64,000 bases of DNA from Chloroflexota bacterium (GTDB lineage: Bacteria; Chloroflexota; Dehalococcoidia; Bin125), in contig JAPPFB010000011.1 in the NCBI GenBank assembly GCA_028875225.1, forward strand, positions 180,137 through 244,136, in the 5' to 3' direction. Below the pieces are notes generated by a model. It had not been told where the DNA came from and searched no databases. It saw only the letters and a list, made by a program, of their open reading frames with translations. A program made the position numbers and the translations under genes. Positions 17,101-27,475 of the stretch are shown here, piece by piece (position 1 is the first letter of the stretch; each line of letters starts with the position of its first letter).

Positions 17101-17832
17101 ATGAATCGCTTGTTGGCCGTCCTGTTCGGGGCGGCACTGGTTTTCGGCGCATTTGGGCTGACCACGTTGCCATCTGCGTCTGCGCAACCTTCCGGTCCGC
17201 TGGTTTGCCTCTCCCTCGCTCCCGGCGAACACACCTTCACCGCTCCGGCGCGCGATCGCGAGGGCGACGTGTCCTTCACCGTCACCGTCGGCGACGGCGG
17301 CCTCGTGACCGGCTTCACCGAGCCCGGCGGACAGTCGATCCCGCCCGCCGCATTGCTCGAAATCTTCGCCGGTGATGACGCCTACCCGCTCCCCGATGGC
17401 GTGACATTCATCGAATGTGAAGTCGGCGGCGACAGCATGATGAAGGAAGGTCAGGCCCCGGGTCTCTGCCTAAACCTGGCGCCCGGCTCCTACGACGAAA
17501 ACGTCACCGCCGCCGGCCAGACCTACCAGATCACGATCAACGTCGGCGAAGGCGGACAGCTGATTGACGTCATCGTCCTCGGCGAAAGCTACGACCCGCA
17601 ACAGGCGCTCGACCTACTGGCCAGCTTCGGCGCGTCAATCCCGCCGCACATCCAGATCATTCCATGCGAGGCGCCAAGCGTGGCGGCCTACCCCACCACC
17701 GGTAGCGGCGGTCTGGCGGACTCCAATGGTCGCACCGCCCTCTGGGCTGGCCTCGGCTCGCTCGCAGTGCTCGCGATCGCCATCGGCGCTGTGGTCCAAC
17801 GCCGACGAGCGGCCGTCCGCAATCGCGACTAG
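17101..17832 (+). CDS. Secreted two-repeat protein with sorting-signal-like C-terminus
   Basis: Unrecognised exported protein of 243 aa. A signal peptide ends near residue 28 (SASA). Two homologous domains of about 72-77 residues follow (about 32-108 and 118-189); each opens with a C-L-x-L-A-P-G pattern, has a central GxGG turn and ends in a Cys-Glu, so each may form one disulfide. The tail has YPTTG at 197-201, a 20-residue hydrophobic helix and an Arg-rich end, which resembles a sortase signal. No sortase gene is in the window, so simple membrane anchoring is the alternative. Confidence 0.75.
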   Translation: MNRLLAVLFGAALVFGAFGLTTLPSASAQPSGPLVCLSLAPGEHTFTAPARDREGDVSFTVTVGDGGLVTGFTEPGGQSIPPAALLEIFAGDDAYPLPDGVTFIECEVGGDSMMKEGQAPGLCLNLAPGSYDENVTAAGQTYQITINVGEGGQLIDVIVLGESYDPQQALDLLASFGASIPPHIQIIPCEAPSVAAYPTTGSGGLADSNGRTALWAGLGSLAVLAIAIGAVVQRRRAAVRNRD

Positions 17833-17835
17833 GCG

Positions 17836-19266
17836 CTAGAACCGCAACGCGCTCTCGACGAGCGAATCGGCGCCGGGTTCCTCCTCGACCGCTTCCGGTT
17901 CGGGCTGGACCCGGCGCCAGCGCGTGCCGTCACGCGTATCCTCCAACGCCACTCCCAGATCCGTCAGTCGATCGCGCACCGAGTCCGCCAGTTCGTACTG
18001 TCTCGCGCCGCGCAGCTCCTGCCGGATGGACACCAGCAGATCAATGAACGGACCGGCGTCCGAGTCACCCGACGCCGCCACCCCGGCAAAGCCCAGACCC
18101 AGCACGCCGCCCAACTCGACCAGGGCATCGCGCGCCGACCCCGCCGGACGACCCTCCGCGCGAGCGCGGTTGATCTCGCGAGCCAGCTCAAACAGCACCG
18201 CCAGCGCCTGAGGCGTGTTCAAATCGTCCTCTAGCGCCGAGATGAACGTCTCCCGAGCCTCAGTCGGATCAATCTCACCGTCTCCCTCGACCAACGGCAA
18301 CGTGGCCGCCGTCCGCAGACGCTCCGCGCCGCGCGCCGCCGATAACAGCGACTCCTCCGAGTACGTCAGCGGCGAGCGATAGTGCCCGCCCAGCACGAAC
18401 ATCCGCAGCCCGTCCGCGCCGTACCGATCCAGTCCCTCGCGCAACGCCACGATCTTGCCCGTCGACTTCGACATCTTCTCGCCGCCCACCTGCATCATCG
18501 CGTTGTGCATCCAGTGACGCACAAACGGATCCAGTCCCGAGAATCCCTCCGACTGCGCAATCTCGTTCTCATGATGCGGGAAGATCAGGTCCATCCCGCC
18601 CCCATGCAGATCGATCTGCTCGCCCAGGTACCGAATCGACATCGCCGAGCACTCGATGTGCCAGCCTGGACGACCAGGCCCCCACGGACTCTCCCACTGC
18701 GGCTCGCCCGGCTTGGCGCCCTTCCACAGGGTGAAGTCCATCGCGTGCTCTTTCTCCACGCCAATGTCCGTCGGCTCCGCCGAGATCATGTCCTCCAGCG
18801 ACCGACCCGACAGCTTCCCGTATCCCGGCATCTCCCGCACCCGGTAGTACACGTCGCCGCCCGCCGGATAGGCCATCCCCTTCTCAATCAACCCGTCGAT
18901 CAGGTCGATCATCTGCGGGATCTCCTCGGTCGCTCGAGGATGCACATCGGCCGGCGCAATCCCTAGCTCCCGCCACTCGCCCATGAACGACGCAATCTGC
19001 CGCTCCGCCAACTCCGAGACCGTGATCCCCTCCTGCGCCGCCCGGGCAATTAGCTTGTCGTCGACGTCGGTGAAGTTGTAGACCAGCCGCACCCGTCGGC
19101 CCCGCCACTCGAGGAATCGGCGCAGCGTGTCGAAAATGATGATCGACATCGCATGGCCCAGGTGCGCATCGTCGTACGGAGTAATCCCACAGACGTACAT
19201 CGAAATCGGATCATCGACCGGCTCAAACGCCTGCTTGCGACGTGTCAGCGTGTTGTACAGCTCCAC
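17836..19266 (-). CDS. cysS: Cysteinyl-tRNA synthetase
   Basis: Class I synthetase that charges tRNA-Cys, 476 aa. It has the HIGH-type motif HLGH (35-38), KMSKS (in EKMSKSTGK) and the zinc ligands C26, the Cys of HIECSAM, and the HHENE segment. The start is GTG with GGGAG seven bases upstream. It is 121 bp downstream of cysE on the same strand, the pairing seen in many Gram-positive genomes. Confidence 0.97.
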   Translation of the reverse strand: MELYNTLTRRKQAFEPVDDPISMYVCGITPYDDAHLGHAMSIIIFDTLRRFLEWRGRRVRLVYNFTDVDDKLIARAAQEGITVSELAERQIASFMGEWRELGIAPADVHPRATEEIPQMIDLIDGLIEKGMAYPAGGDVYYRVREMPGYGKLSGRSLEDMISAEPTDIGVEKEHAMDFTLWKGAKPGEPQWESPWGPGRPGWHIECSAMSIRYLGEQIDLHGGGMDLIFPHHENEIAQSEGFSGLDPFVRHWMHNAMMQVGGEKMSKSTGKIVALREGLDRYGADGLRMFVLGGHYRSPLTYSEESLLSAARGAERLRTAATLPLVEGDGEIDPTEARETFISALEDDLNTPQALAVLFELAREINRARAEGRPAGSARDALVELGGVLGLGFAGVAASGDSDAGPFIDLLVSIRQELRGARQYELADSVRDRLTDLGVALEDTRDGTRWRRVQPEPEAVEEEPGADSLVESALRF

Positions 19267-19331
19267 GGACTAACTCCCAAACACAATCGGATCACGGTGC
19301 GCCTATCCACCAAAGCCTAATCAACCAGTCT

Positions 19332-19384
19332 CAGACCTCCCCCTTTCGGGGAGGTGTCACGGAGTGACGGAGGGGGCCGCCCAC
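19332..19384. repeat. Dispersed GC-rich palindromic repeat, copy 1
   Basis: Hairpin ACCTCCCC/GGGGAGGT, then GTCAC/GTGAC, then GGAGGGGGCC. The same module recurs at 62411 and, rearranged, at 49503, 52562 and 62506. It lies between cysE and cysS. Confidence 0.75.
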
Positions 19385-19387
19385 CGC

Positions 19388-20098
19388 CTATCCCGCCGCC
19401 GTCTCCCCCGACCGTGCCTCGCCATCCTCTAACTGATCCCGCACGCGACGCAGCTCCAACCGCAACTCCGAGACCGCCAGCTCCAGCGATTCGATCCGGT
19501 CGTGTTCCGGATCCGGCAGTCGTAGCACTGTGTCGTCGCCGGGGTCGTAGTAGGCGACCACGTGACCGGGCACGCCCACCACGGTCGAATGCTGCGGGAC
19601 GTTCGAGACCACCACCGCGCCCGCCCCGATCCGCGCTCCGGTGCCGATCGACACGGCGCCGATGATCGACGCCCCCGCCCCGACCAGCACCTCGTCGCCG
19701 AACATCGGATGCCGCTGCATGCGCATAGTCGAGGTCCCGCCCAGGGTCACGCCCTGGTGCAGATGGCAGCGACGCCCGATCTTCGCGGTCTCGCCGATCA
19801 CGACGCCCATTCCGTGGTCGATCAGGCACGGCGACGCAATCTGCGCACCGGGGTGGATCTCGATGCCTGTCCAGTTGCGGCCGAGATGCGAAAGAACCCG
19901 AGGCAGCACTGGCAGACCGAGTCGAAGCAACGCGCCCGACACGCGGTGCAGCATCAGCGCGTGAATCCCCGGGTAAGCCAGCAGCACTTCCAGCCAATTC
20001 GTCGCCGCCGGATCACGCTCCATCGCGAACTCGATGTCTGCCCACGTGTCGTCCACAAAGGACCAGTACCAGTCCAGAACACGTCTCAGCAGCGTCAT
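19388..20098 (-). CDS. cysE: Serine O-acetyltransferase
   Basis: Catalyses serine plus acetyl-CoA to O-acetylserine, the entry step of cysteine synthesis. The 236 aa contain a left-handed beta-helix with hexapeptide repeats; the active-site region is GIEIHPGAQIASPCLIDHGMG and the later GVTLGGT loop. A charged C-terminal coiled-coil-like tail extends past the usual end. It is between ispDF and cysS, so cysteine supply and tRNA charging are linked here. Confidence 0.95.
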   Translation of the reverse strand: MTLLRRVLDWYWSFVDDTWADIEFAMERDPAATNWLEVLLAYPGIHALMLHRVSGALLRLGLPVLPRVLSHLGRNWTGIEIHPGAQIASPCLIDHGMGVVIGETAKIGRRCHLHQGVTLGGTSTMRMQRHPMFGDEVLVGAGASIIGAVSIGTGARIGAGAVVVSNVPQHSTVVGVPGHVVAYYDPGDDTVLRLPDPEHDRIESLELAVSELRLELRRVRDQLEDGEARSGETAAG

Positions 20099-20107
20099 AG
20101 CAGCAGC

Positions 20108-21277
20108 CTATACGTCCAGGGCGTTCGTACGACGCACTCGGATTGTCGCTATGGCGTGCGCGGCCATCCCCTCGGCCCGGCCCAGCGCGCCCATCCCTTC
20201 GGCCGTCGTCGCCGCCACATTGACCGCCGATTGCTCCAGGCCCAGCGCGTCCGCCAACCGCTGCCGCATGGCGGCAATGTGTGGACGCAGCCGGGGGCGC
20301 TCCGCGATCACGGTCGCATCCACGGACTGCGGTTCCGCGCCGACCCTCACGAGCTTCTCGAGCACCAATGCCAGCATCCCAACGGAATCCGCGCCGGCCC
20401 ACGCCGGATCCGACGTCCCGAAGTGAGCTCCGATATCGCCCAGACCCGCAGCGCCCAACAGGGCGTCGATGATCGCGTGAGTCAACACGTCAGCATCGGA
20501 ATGCCCCGCGAGTCCGTCGGCATCCTCAATCCCAATGCCGCCCAAGACCAGCGCCCGGTTCGAGTCGAACCGATGCGAGTCGATGCCGATGCCCGTGCGA
20601 ATCTCATAACGAGCGCCGAGCAGCGCCTCGGCCAGGACCAGGTCGGACGGCGCGGTGATCTTGGGATTCGGCTCACCCACGTCGTGCACCACGACCGTTT
20701 CGCCCAGCCGCTCGACCAGCGCGGCGTCGTCGGTCGCCAGGATCCCGTCCTGCCGCGCCGACTTGTGCGCCTCTAACAATGTCTGCGCCCGAAACACCTG
20801 GGGCGTCGCGACGGCGCGCAGGCTCGAACGTTCCGGCGTGTCGACCACGCGCTCGTCCACGCCCACGACCTTGATCGTGTCCACCGATGGCCCACCCGCA
20901 ATCACGCCGGTCCCGTCAGCGGCCCGCGCGATGCAGCCGGCAATCCCCTCGGCCGTAATCAGCGGCCGTGCCCCGTCGTGCACGGCGACCAGGTCAATCC
21001 GAGCAAGCGCTTCAAGTCCTGCCCAGACCGAGTCCTGGCGCTCCTTGCCGCCGGTCACCAGCGCTCGCAACTTGCCAATCCCCCGGCACAGCTCCGCGAC
21101 TGCCGCGCGATTCGTTGCCGATGTGACGACGACCAGTTCGTCAACCGCCTCGCAAGCCTCAAACGCCGACAGGGACCAACTCAGCACCGGCCGGCCGGCC
21201 AGGTCGGCCAGGAGCTTGTCGCCGCCGCCCATCCGGCGGCTGCTGCCCGCCGCCAGGATGATCGCTCCCACCCTCAC
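20108..21277 (-). CDS. ispDF: Bifunctional IspD-IspF (MEP cytidylyltransferase / MECDP synthase)
   Basis: Fusion of two non-consecutive steps of the MEP isoprenoid pathway, 389 aa. Residues 1 to about 228 form IspD, with the nucleotide motif ILAAGSSRRMG and the VHDGARPL segment. Residues 229-389 form IspF, with GIDSHRF and the metal-site GHSDADVLTHAI. The GTG start overlaps the PIN/TRAM gene's stop (GTGA), with GAGG seven bases upstream. The MEP intermediate between them needs IspE, which is not in the window. Confidence 0.95.
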   Translation of the reverse strand: MRVGAIILAAGSSRRMGGGDKLLADLAGRPVLSWSLSAFEACEAVDELVVVTSATNRAAVAELCRGIGKLRALVTGGKERQDSVWAGLEALARIDLVAVHDGARPLITAEGIAGCIARAADGTGVIAGGPSVDTIKVVGVDERVVDTPERSSLRAVATPQVFRAQTLLEAHKSARQDGILATDDAALVERLGETVVVHDVGEPNPKITAPSDLVLAEALLGARYEIRTGIGIDSHRFDSNRALVLGGIGIEDADGLAGHSDADVLTHAIIDALLGAAGLGDIGAHFGTSDPAWAGADSVGMLALVLEKLVRVGAEPQSVDATVIAERPRLRPHIAAMRQRLADALGLEQSAVNVAATTAEGMGALGRAEGMAAHAIATIRVRRTNALDV

Positions 21278-22221
21278 TGAACGTCCTCGTCGCCGCTCAA
21301 CTGGGCGAAGACCATCCGGCCCGCCTGCGTCTGGATGACGCGTTTGACGACCAGATCGCGCGTCTCGCCGATCGCCGACACACCCTGTTCCACGACGACC
21401 ATCGTGCCGTCCGGCAAGTAGCCCACGCCCTGATCGGCGTTGCGGCCCGCCTCGATCAGTTCGACCCGCAGCGGCTCGCCGGGCAACACGTTCGTCTTCA
21501 CCGCATTGGCCAGCACGTTGAGATTGAGCGTCCGCACGCCTTCGAGTTCGGCCACCCGCGCCAGGTTGGAGTCGGTCAGCGCCAGCGCCGCCTCGCGTTC
21601 CTTGGCCATGCGCACCAGCCGTGCGTCGACGTCCGCATCCAAAGTCTCCGACTCATCATCAACAATCTCGGTGGTCACCCGCTCGTCGCTCTGCATGCGG
21701 GCCAGCAGTTCCAGTCCGGCCCGGCCCCGACCGCGCTTGAGCGGATCCGAGCTGTCGGCGACGCGGCGCAACTCGTCCAGGACGAACCGCGGCACGACGA
21801 TCTCAGCCAGCAGGAAGCCGCTCGCCGCAACCTCGGCGATGCGCCCGTCGATGATCGCCGAGGTGTCGAGGATCACCTCCGACGGCGCGGACGGGCGCAC
21901 CAGCGCGACCGACTCGGCCACCTCATCCGCCCGGCCTCGCACGGTGTTGACGAATCGTTCCACCTCGGCTCGGCGGCCGAGCGCGACGCCCACGCCGATC
22001 GGCGCCAGCAGGATGGCCACGCCGATCGGGGCGAAGTCGCCGGCCGCGCCGGGCAGATTGTCCAGCACCGCCGACAGGAGGGAGGCGGCGACCAGCGCCG
22101 CCACGAGTCCGATCCCGCCCAGCAGAATCTCCAGCGTCGACAATGAGCGCCAGATCCCCTGCCGAAACCACCAGACCGGCTGGAGCGACCAGTCCCAGAA
22201 TCGTCGCGCTGCCTCGAACAC
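21274..22221 (-). CDS. PIN/TRAM-domain membrane protein (YacL-like)
   Basis: About 315 aa: two transmembrane helices at the N-terminus, a PIN nuclease-like domain (starts VILDTSAIIDGRI; acidic residues D, E and D in the later LTDSNL region) and a C-terminal TRAM RNA-binding domain. The GTG at 22221 is chosen because GGGAG lies six bases upstream; the frame is open to a TTG at 22263, but an eight-base-pair palindrome sits in that stretch. The order YacL-ispD-ispF-cysE-cysS is shared with Firmicutes. Its nuclease target is unknown. Confidence 0.88.
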   Translation of the reverse strand: MFEAARRFWDWSLQPVWWFRQGIWRSLSTLEILLGGIGLVAALVAASLLSAVLDNLPGAAGDFAPIGVAILLAPIGVGVALGRRAEVERFVNTVRGRADEVAESVALVRPSAPSEVILDTSAIIDGRIAEVAASGFLLAEIVVPRFVLDELRRVADSSDPLKRGRGRAGLELLARMQSDERVTTEIVDDESETLDADVDARLVRMAKEREAALALTDSNLARVAELEGVRTLNLNVLANAVKTNVLPGEPLRVELIEAGRNADQGVGYLPDGTMVVVEQGVSAIGETRDLVVKRVIQTQAGRMVFAQLSGDEDVQ

Positions 22222-22242
22222 GGCAGGCTCCCAAAAGGAAAA

Positions 22243-22262
22243 TGGCGGCCATGCGGCCGCCA
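22243..22262. repeat. Perfect hairpin upstream of the PIN/TRAM gene
   Basis: TGGCGGCC, four-base loop, GGCCGCCA: an eight-base-pair inverted repeat in the 5' untranslated region if the GTG start at 22221 is right. The 22222-22534 gap otherwise shows no gene; a TATGAT hexamer near 22320 on the minus strand is a possible -10. Confidence 0.6.
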
Positions 22263-22515
22263 ATCATTCCAGAGCGGTCAACCGCCCAATAAATCCGGGC
22301 GCATCCCTGCGCACCTCCAATCATACAGGATTTGCCACTACGATTCCCAGCCTTCTTCTCCACGTTGGATCATGCGCAGAAGGGAGTCATGACGCAGCCC
22401 AGTCCAACGACGGCAACGCTGCGACCATCCCCGGGCCGTGGTCGGGCGGGAATGGAGATCGGGTGCGCCAAGCCGGTCCCGTTCGAGGTCGGGGTCTGGG
22501 AGCTCATGAGAATGG

Positions 22516-22550
22516 AAAAAAAACGGACGGGGCATTAGGGAGGTTCGTCC
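22516..22550 (-). terminator. Possible intrinsic terminator after the 110-aa gene
   Basis: On the minus strand the stem GGACG/CGTCC is followed one base later by a run of eight Ts. The stem is short, five base pairs with a 16-base loop, and it overlaps the gene's stop region. Confidence 0.4.
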
Positions 22551-22867
22551 TCGTCTTCGTGGGATGCATCATCGTCGTCCTCGTCCTGCGTCGCCTCTTG
22601 CTTCGCCAGGCGATCGGCTTCCTCCCTGGCCATCAGGGCGTCGAGTTCATCGTCGCTCATCGCGGCGATGGCAAGGTTGGGGTCGATCGATTCGGGTTCG
22701 GGCGGGGGCGTAGGGGCATCGGACCGCTGACCACGGGGGAACAGGTCGAGCAGGCGGCAGAGCGAGTCGAGGGCCCGGACCTGGGTATAGCCGCGCTCGT
22801 TGGGGTCATTGGCGATCCGCCAATAGCGGTCCTGGATGGCTTGCGCGCAGGGCGGTGGGGTGGTCAT
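22535..22867 (-). CDS. Small hypothetical protein with acidic tail
   Basis: Unrecognised 110-aa protein. The N-terminal half has a helical stretch ending ALDSLCRLLDLFPRG, loosely like the helix seen in some phage terminase small subunits; the second half is Pro-rich then strongly acidic (DEDDDDASHEDEDE). A motif AGAACATA followed by TATAGA lies upstream and recurs in front of the HTH gene at 50101. Function is unknown; a phage remnant is one possibility. Confidence 0.6.
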   Translation of the reverse strand: MTTPPPCAQAIQDRYWRIANDPNERGYTQVRALDSLCRLLDLFPRGQRSDAPTPPPEPESIDPNLAIAAMSDDELDALMAREEADRLAKQEATQDEDDDDASHEDEDEPP

Positions 22868-23005
22868 GTCCGGTCCTGTCTCTCAACACGTGCTGGAGGT
22901 CGATTCTATAGAAACATATGTTCTGTTGTTGTGGTCCGGTTGGCACAAGCGAACGCGGACCGGCTCAGCCTGCCCTTTGCTGCCCTCTGATAGCGTGAAC
23001 CCACC

Positions 23006-24883
<1,878 letters not shown>

Positions 24884-24905
24884 GGAGAAAGAGGCCGACG
24901 CCACC

Positions 24906-25385
24906 ATGTCAAGAGACGTCCTCGAACATCTCATCTGGAGCCTCGAACAGTCATTCCGCAACAAGCCAGAACATTCGCTGATCGCCAACCTCTCCTCGGT
25001 CACTACCGATGACCTCGATACCGTGGTCCCCGGCGGCGGCCGCACCATGCGCGACCTGATCATCCATTGCGGCGCCGTCAAGATGATGCACGCGAACCAC
25101 GCCTTCGGCGACGCCACTTGCACGTTCTGGACCACCTGGCCCCACGACGATCCGATCAGCGACGCCTCCTTCGAGGATCTGCTCGAGTGGCTGGAAGACG
25201 CTCACGACAACGTGATCGCCGCCGTCGTCAAACTCGAGGGCGACCACGAACTCGTGGCGCCGCGTCCCACCTACTGGGGCGAAGCCTGGGAAACCCGTCG
25301 GGTCCTGGACGCCATCGCCGTCCACGACGTCTACCACGCCGGAGAGATCAACCATCTCCGTGCGCTGCTCCACCAGGTCGAATAG
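24906..25385 (+). CDS. DinB-family protein
   Basis: Four-helix-bundle protein of 159 aa in the DinB/YfiT-like superfamily. The metal-binding triad is visible: H54 (IIHCG), H140 and H144 (HDVYHAGEIN). Members include thiol-dependent S-transferases and DNA-damage-induced proteins; the name alone does not indicate an SOS role. It is 22 bp after the radical SAM gene and likely co-transcribed. Confidence 0.85.
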   Translation: MSRDVLEHLIWSLEQSFRNKPEHSLIANLSSVTTDDLDTVVPGGGRTMRDLIIHCGAVKMMHANHAFGDATCTFWTTWPHDDPISDASFEDLLEWLEDAHDNVIAAVVKLEGDHELVAPRPTYWGEAWETRRVLDAIAVHDVYHAGEINHLRALLHQVE

Positions 25386-25398
25386 CGTCGCCTGTCGG

Positions 25399-26691
25399 TC
25401 AGAAGCGGAGCAGCTCCTGCAACCGTTCTGCCTCGCCGGACGGACCCACGACAGCCAACCTCAGCTCGTCCGCACGCAGATACTCGTTGGCCAACCGCTC
25501 GATGTCTTCGGTCGTGACGGCCTGGTAGCGCTCGTTCACCTCGTCAACCGACTTGACCTCGTCGTGCAGCAGCGCCTGGCCGCCATTCCAGGCCGAGACT
25601 GCCCGGGAATCCTCCATACCCATCAGCATTCGGCCTGCGGCTAACCGTCGAGCACGCGCCAACTCCTCCTCCGGCACGCCGTCGCGCATGCGCGCCAGCT
25701 CGCCCAGGGTCGCCGCCAACGCCTCTTCGACGTTCTCAGGATCGACGCCCATCGACACCTGCAGGACGCCCGAGTCTCGCAGCAGCGCCAGCGACGCATG
25801 CACGTCGTACACGAGTCCCAACTCCTCCCGCACTTTGAGGAAGAGCCGTGAACTCATGCCGTCGCCCAGCATGGCCGTCAGCAGACCCAACGCGTGACGA
25901 TCGGGATGCCGTGAGGTCAACGCTGGTAGGCCGATGCTGATCTGCGCTTGCTCGGTGTCCTTGATTCGCACCGAGACCCGGTCTCCATCTCGGCACAGCG
26001 GCGCTTCCCGCCGTATTGCTGGGTCGGCCGGCGACCAATTCGCGGTCAACTCCGAGATTCGCGCGACCACCGCGTCAGGATCGATCTCGCCCGCCACCGA
26101 CACCAGCGCGTTGCCGGGGGAGTACTGCGCCTGCCAGTAGGAGACCGCGTCGTCGTAAGGAATCGACTGCACGGACTCGGGGGTACCGGCGATGTCGCGG
26201 CCGAGCGGCGTCCCGCGCCACAGCACGCCGGACAGGAGTTCGGCGACCAGCTGATAGGGCGAGTCCTCAACCTGAGCCAGTTCTTCCAGGATGACCGAGC
26301 GCTCCTTCTCCAGTTCCTCGCGCTTGAGCCGAGGCCGCGACACCATGTCGACGATCACGTCAACGGCCGATTCCCAGTCGGAGCCCGGCACCTTGGCGTA
26401 GTAGACCGTCAACTCGCGATCGGTCCCGGCATTGATGTAGCCGCCTACCCCTTCGATCGCGGTCGAGATATCGGCCGCCGTGGGATGCAGCTCCGAGCCC
26501 TTGAACACGCAGTGCTCAACCATGTGCGACACGCCGGCGAGCTCGTCGCGCTCGTACTGCGAACCGGCACCGACGTAGAGCGACACGGAAGCGGAACGCG
26601 CCGACCCCATTGGCGCGCAGAGCACCCGCAGTCCGTTGTCCAGAACCGAAATCTGAGGCGCGCCGTTCTCGCTATCTGCCGGGGCCGCCAC
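25399..26691 (-). CDS. M16-family zinc metallopeptidase (PqqL/MPP-like)
   Basis: Inverzincin peptidase of 430 aa. The zinc motif HMVEH (H56, E59, H60) is intact, with a third acidic ligand expected near the later ELTVYY segment. The C-terminal M16_C domain follows. The length is that of a two-domain soluble protease such as YmxG or the mitochondrial processing peptidase beta type. The GTG at 26691 overlaps the stop of the upstream gene (TAGTG); the frame is open five codons further. Confidence 0.92.
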   Translation of the reverse strand: MAAPADSENGAPQISVLDNGLRVLCAPMGSARSASVSLYVGAGSQYERDELAGVSHMVEHCVFKGSELHPTAADISTAIEGVGGYINAGTDRELTVYYAKVPGSDWESAVDVIVDMVSRPRLKREELEKERSVILEELAQVEDSPYQLVAELLSGVLWRGTPLGRDIAGTPESVQSIPYDDAVSYWQAQYSPGNALVSVAGEIDPDAVVARISELTANWSPADPAIRREAPLCRDGDRVSVRIKDTEQAQISIGLPALTSRHPDRHALGLLTAMLGDGMSSRLFLKVREELGLVYDVHASLALLRDSGVLQVSMGVDPENVEEALAATLGELARMRDGVPEEELARARRLAAGRMLMGMEDSRAVSAWNGGQALLHDEVKSVDEVNERYQAVTTEDIERLANEYLRADELRLAVVGPSGEAERLQELLRF

Positions 26692-27410
26692 TACTCCACG
26701 CCCCACGTCGTGTCGCCCGAGGCGTCGTCGCGGACGATGGTGTGCGCCATCGCTCCCTGGACGAATTCGTCGATCGATGCGCCGATCGTCGTGTCATCGC
26801 CGTGGCCGTTGAAGGTCACGGTGTCTTCAGGCAGGCCATAGAGCTGAGTCACAATCGAGCGCACCTCTTGCGTCACCTGTGGCATGCCGCGCGTGTTGCC
26901 GGGGCCGCCGGGGAAGAGCGTGTCGCCGACGACGCAGTACGGGTCGTCCGGGTCGGCGATGTAGTAAGAAACCGAGCCGGTGGTGTGTCCTGGGGTGTGC
27001 AGGACTTCAAGTTCGTTGTCGCCCAGCAGGATGGTCTCGCCGCCCTGCAGATGAATGTCGACGTCGAGGTCCGTCTCCAGCCACGGATGCTGCTCGTCGG
27101 CCACGGTGTCCGAAACGTGCATGTAGTACGGCACATTCGGACCGAGCCGCTCGCGCAGTTCGTGATACGACTTGATGTGATCGGGATGCGAGTGCGTGAA
27201 CAGGAGCATCTTCGGCGTCGCGCCGGACTGCTCGACGCCGGCCATGACCAGTTCGTGCTGCGCCACGGCGTCGATGATCGCCGCATCGCCGGTGCTCTTG
27301 TCCACCAGCAGGAACGCGTTGTTCTCGAATGGCCCCCACGACATCTGCATCACCACGACGCGCGAATACACTCGCAACAGACGCGACTCCGCGTGCAGTT
27401 CCATACTCAT
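26691..27410 (-). CDS. Metallo-beta-lactamase-fold hydrolase
   Basis: Glyoxalase II-like metal hydrolase of 239 aa. The metal motif THSHPDH (H73, H75, D77, H78) is followed by HTPGH, GDTLF and a late NGHGDD, giving all ligands for two metals. Substrate unknown; persulfide dioxygenase or glyoxalase activity both fit the fold. The ATG at 27410 has GGAG six bases upstream. It is coupled to the downstream peptidase gene and divergent from lysA, with a 65-bp promoter gap. Confidence 0.88.
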   Translation of the reverse strand: MSMELHAESRLLRVYSRVVVMQMSWGPFENNAFLLVDKSTGDAAIIDAVAQHELVMAGVEQSGATPKMLLFTHSHPDHIKSYHELRERLGPNVPYYMHVSDTVADEQHPWLETDLDVDIHLQGGETILLGDNELEVLHTPGHTTGSVSYYIADPDDPYCVVGDTLFPGGPGNTRGMPQVTQEVRSIVTQLYGLPEDTVTFNGHGDDTTIGASIDEFVQGAMAHTIVRDDASGDTTWGVE

Positions 27411-27475
27411 GACGAACTCCGATCAGTCAGCCATCCGCCAACTGTTCGCAGCATAGCCAGCCCGCAGGATCTTTC

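Noticed and set aside
22264..22534. Small RNA gene (SRP RNA or similar)
   Set aside because: No conserved SRP Alu/helix 8 motif or tmRNA-like ends; only GC-rich sequence and a possible terminator.
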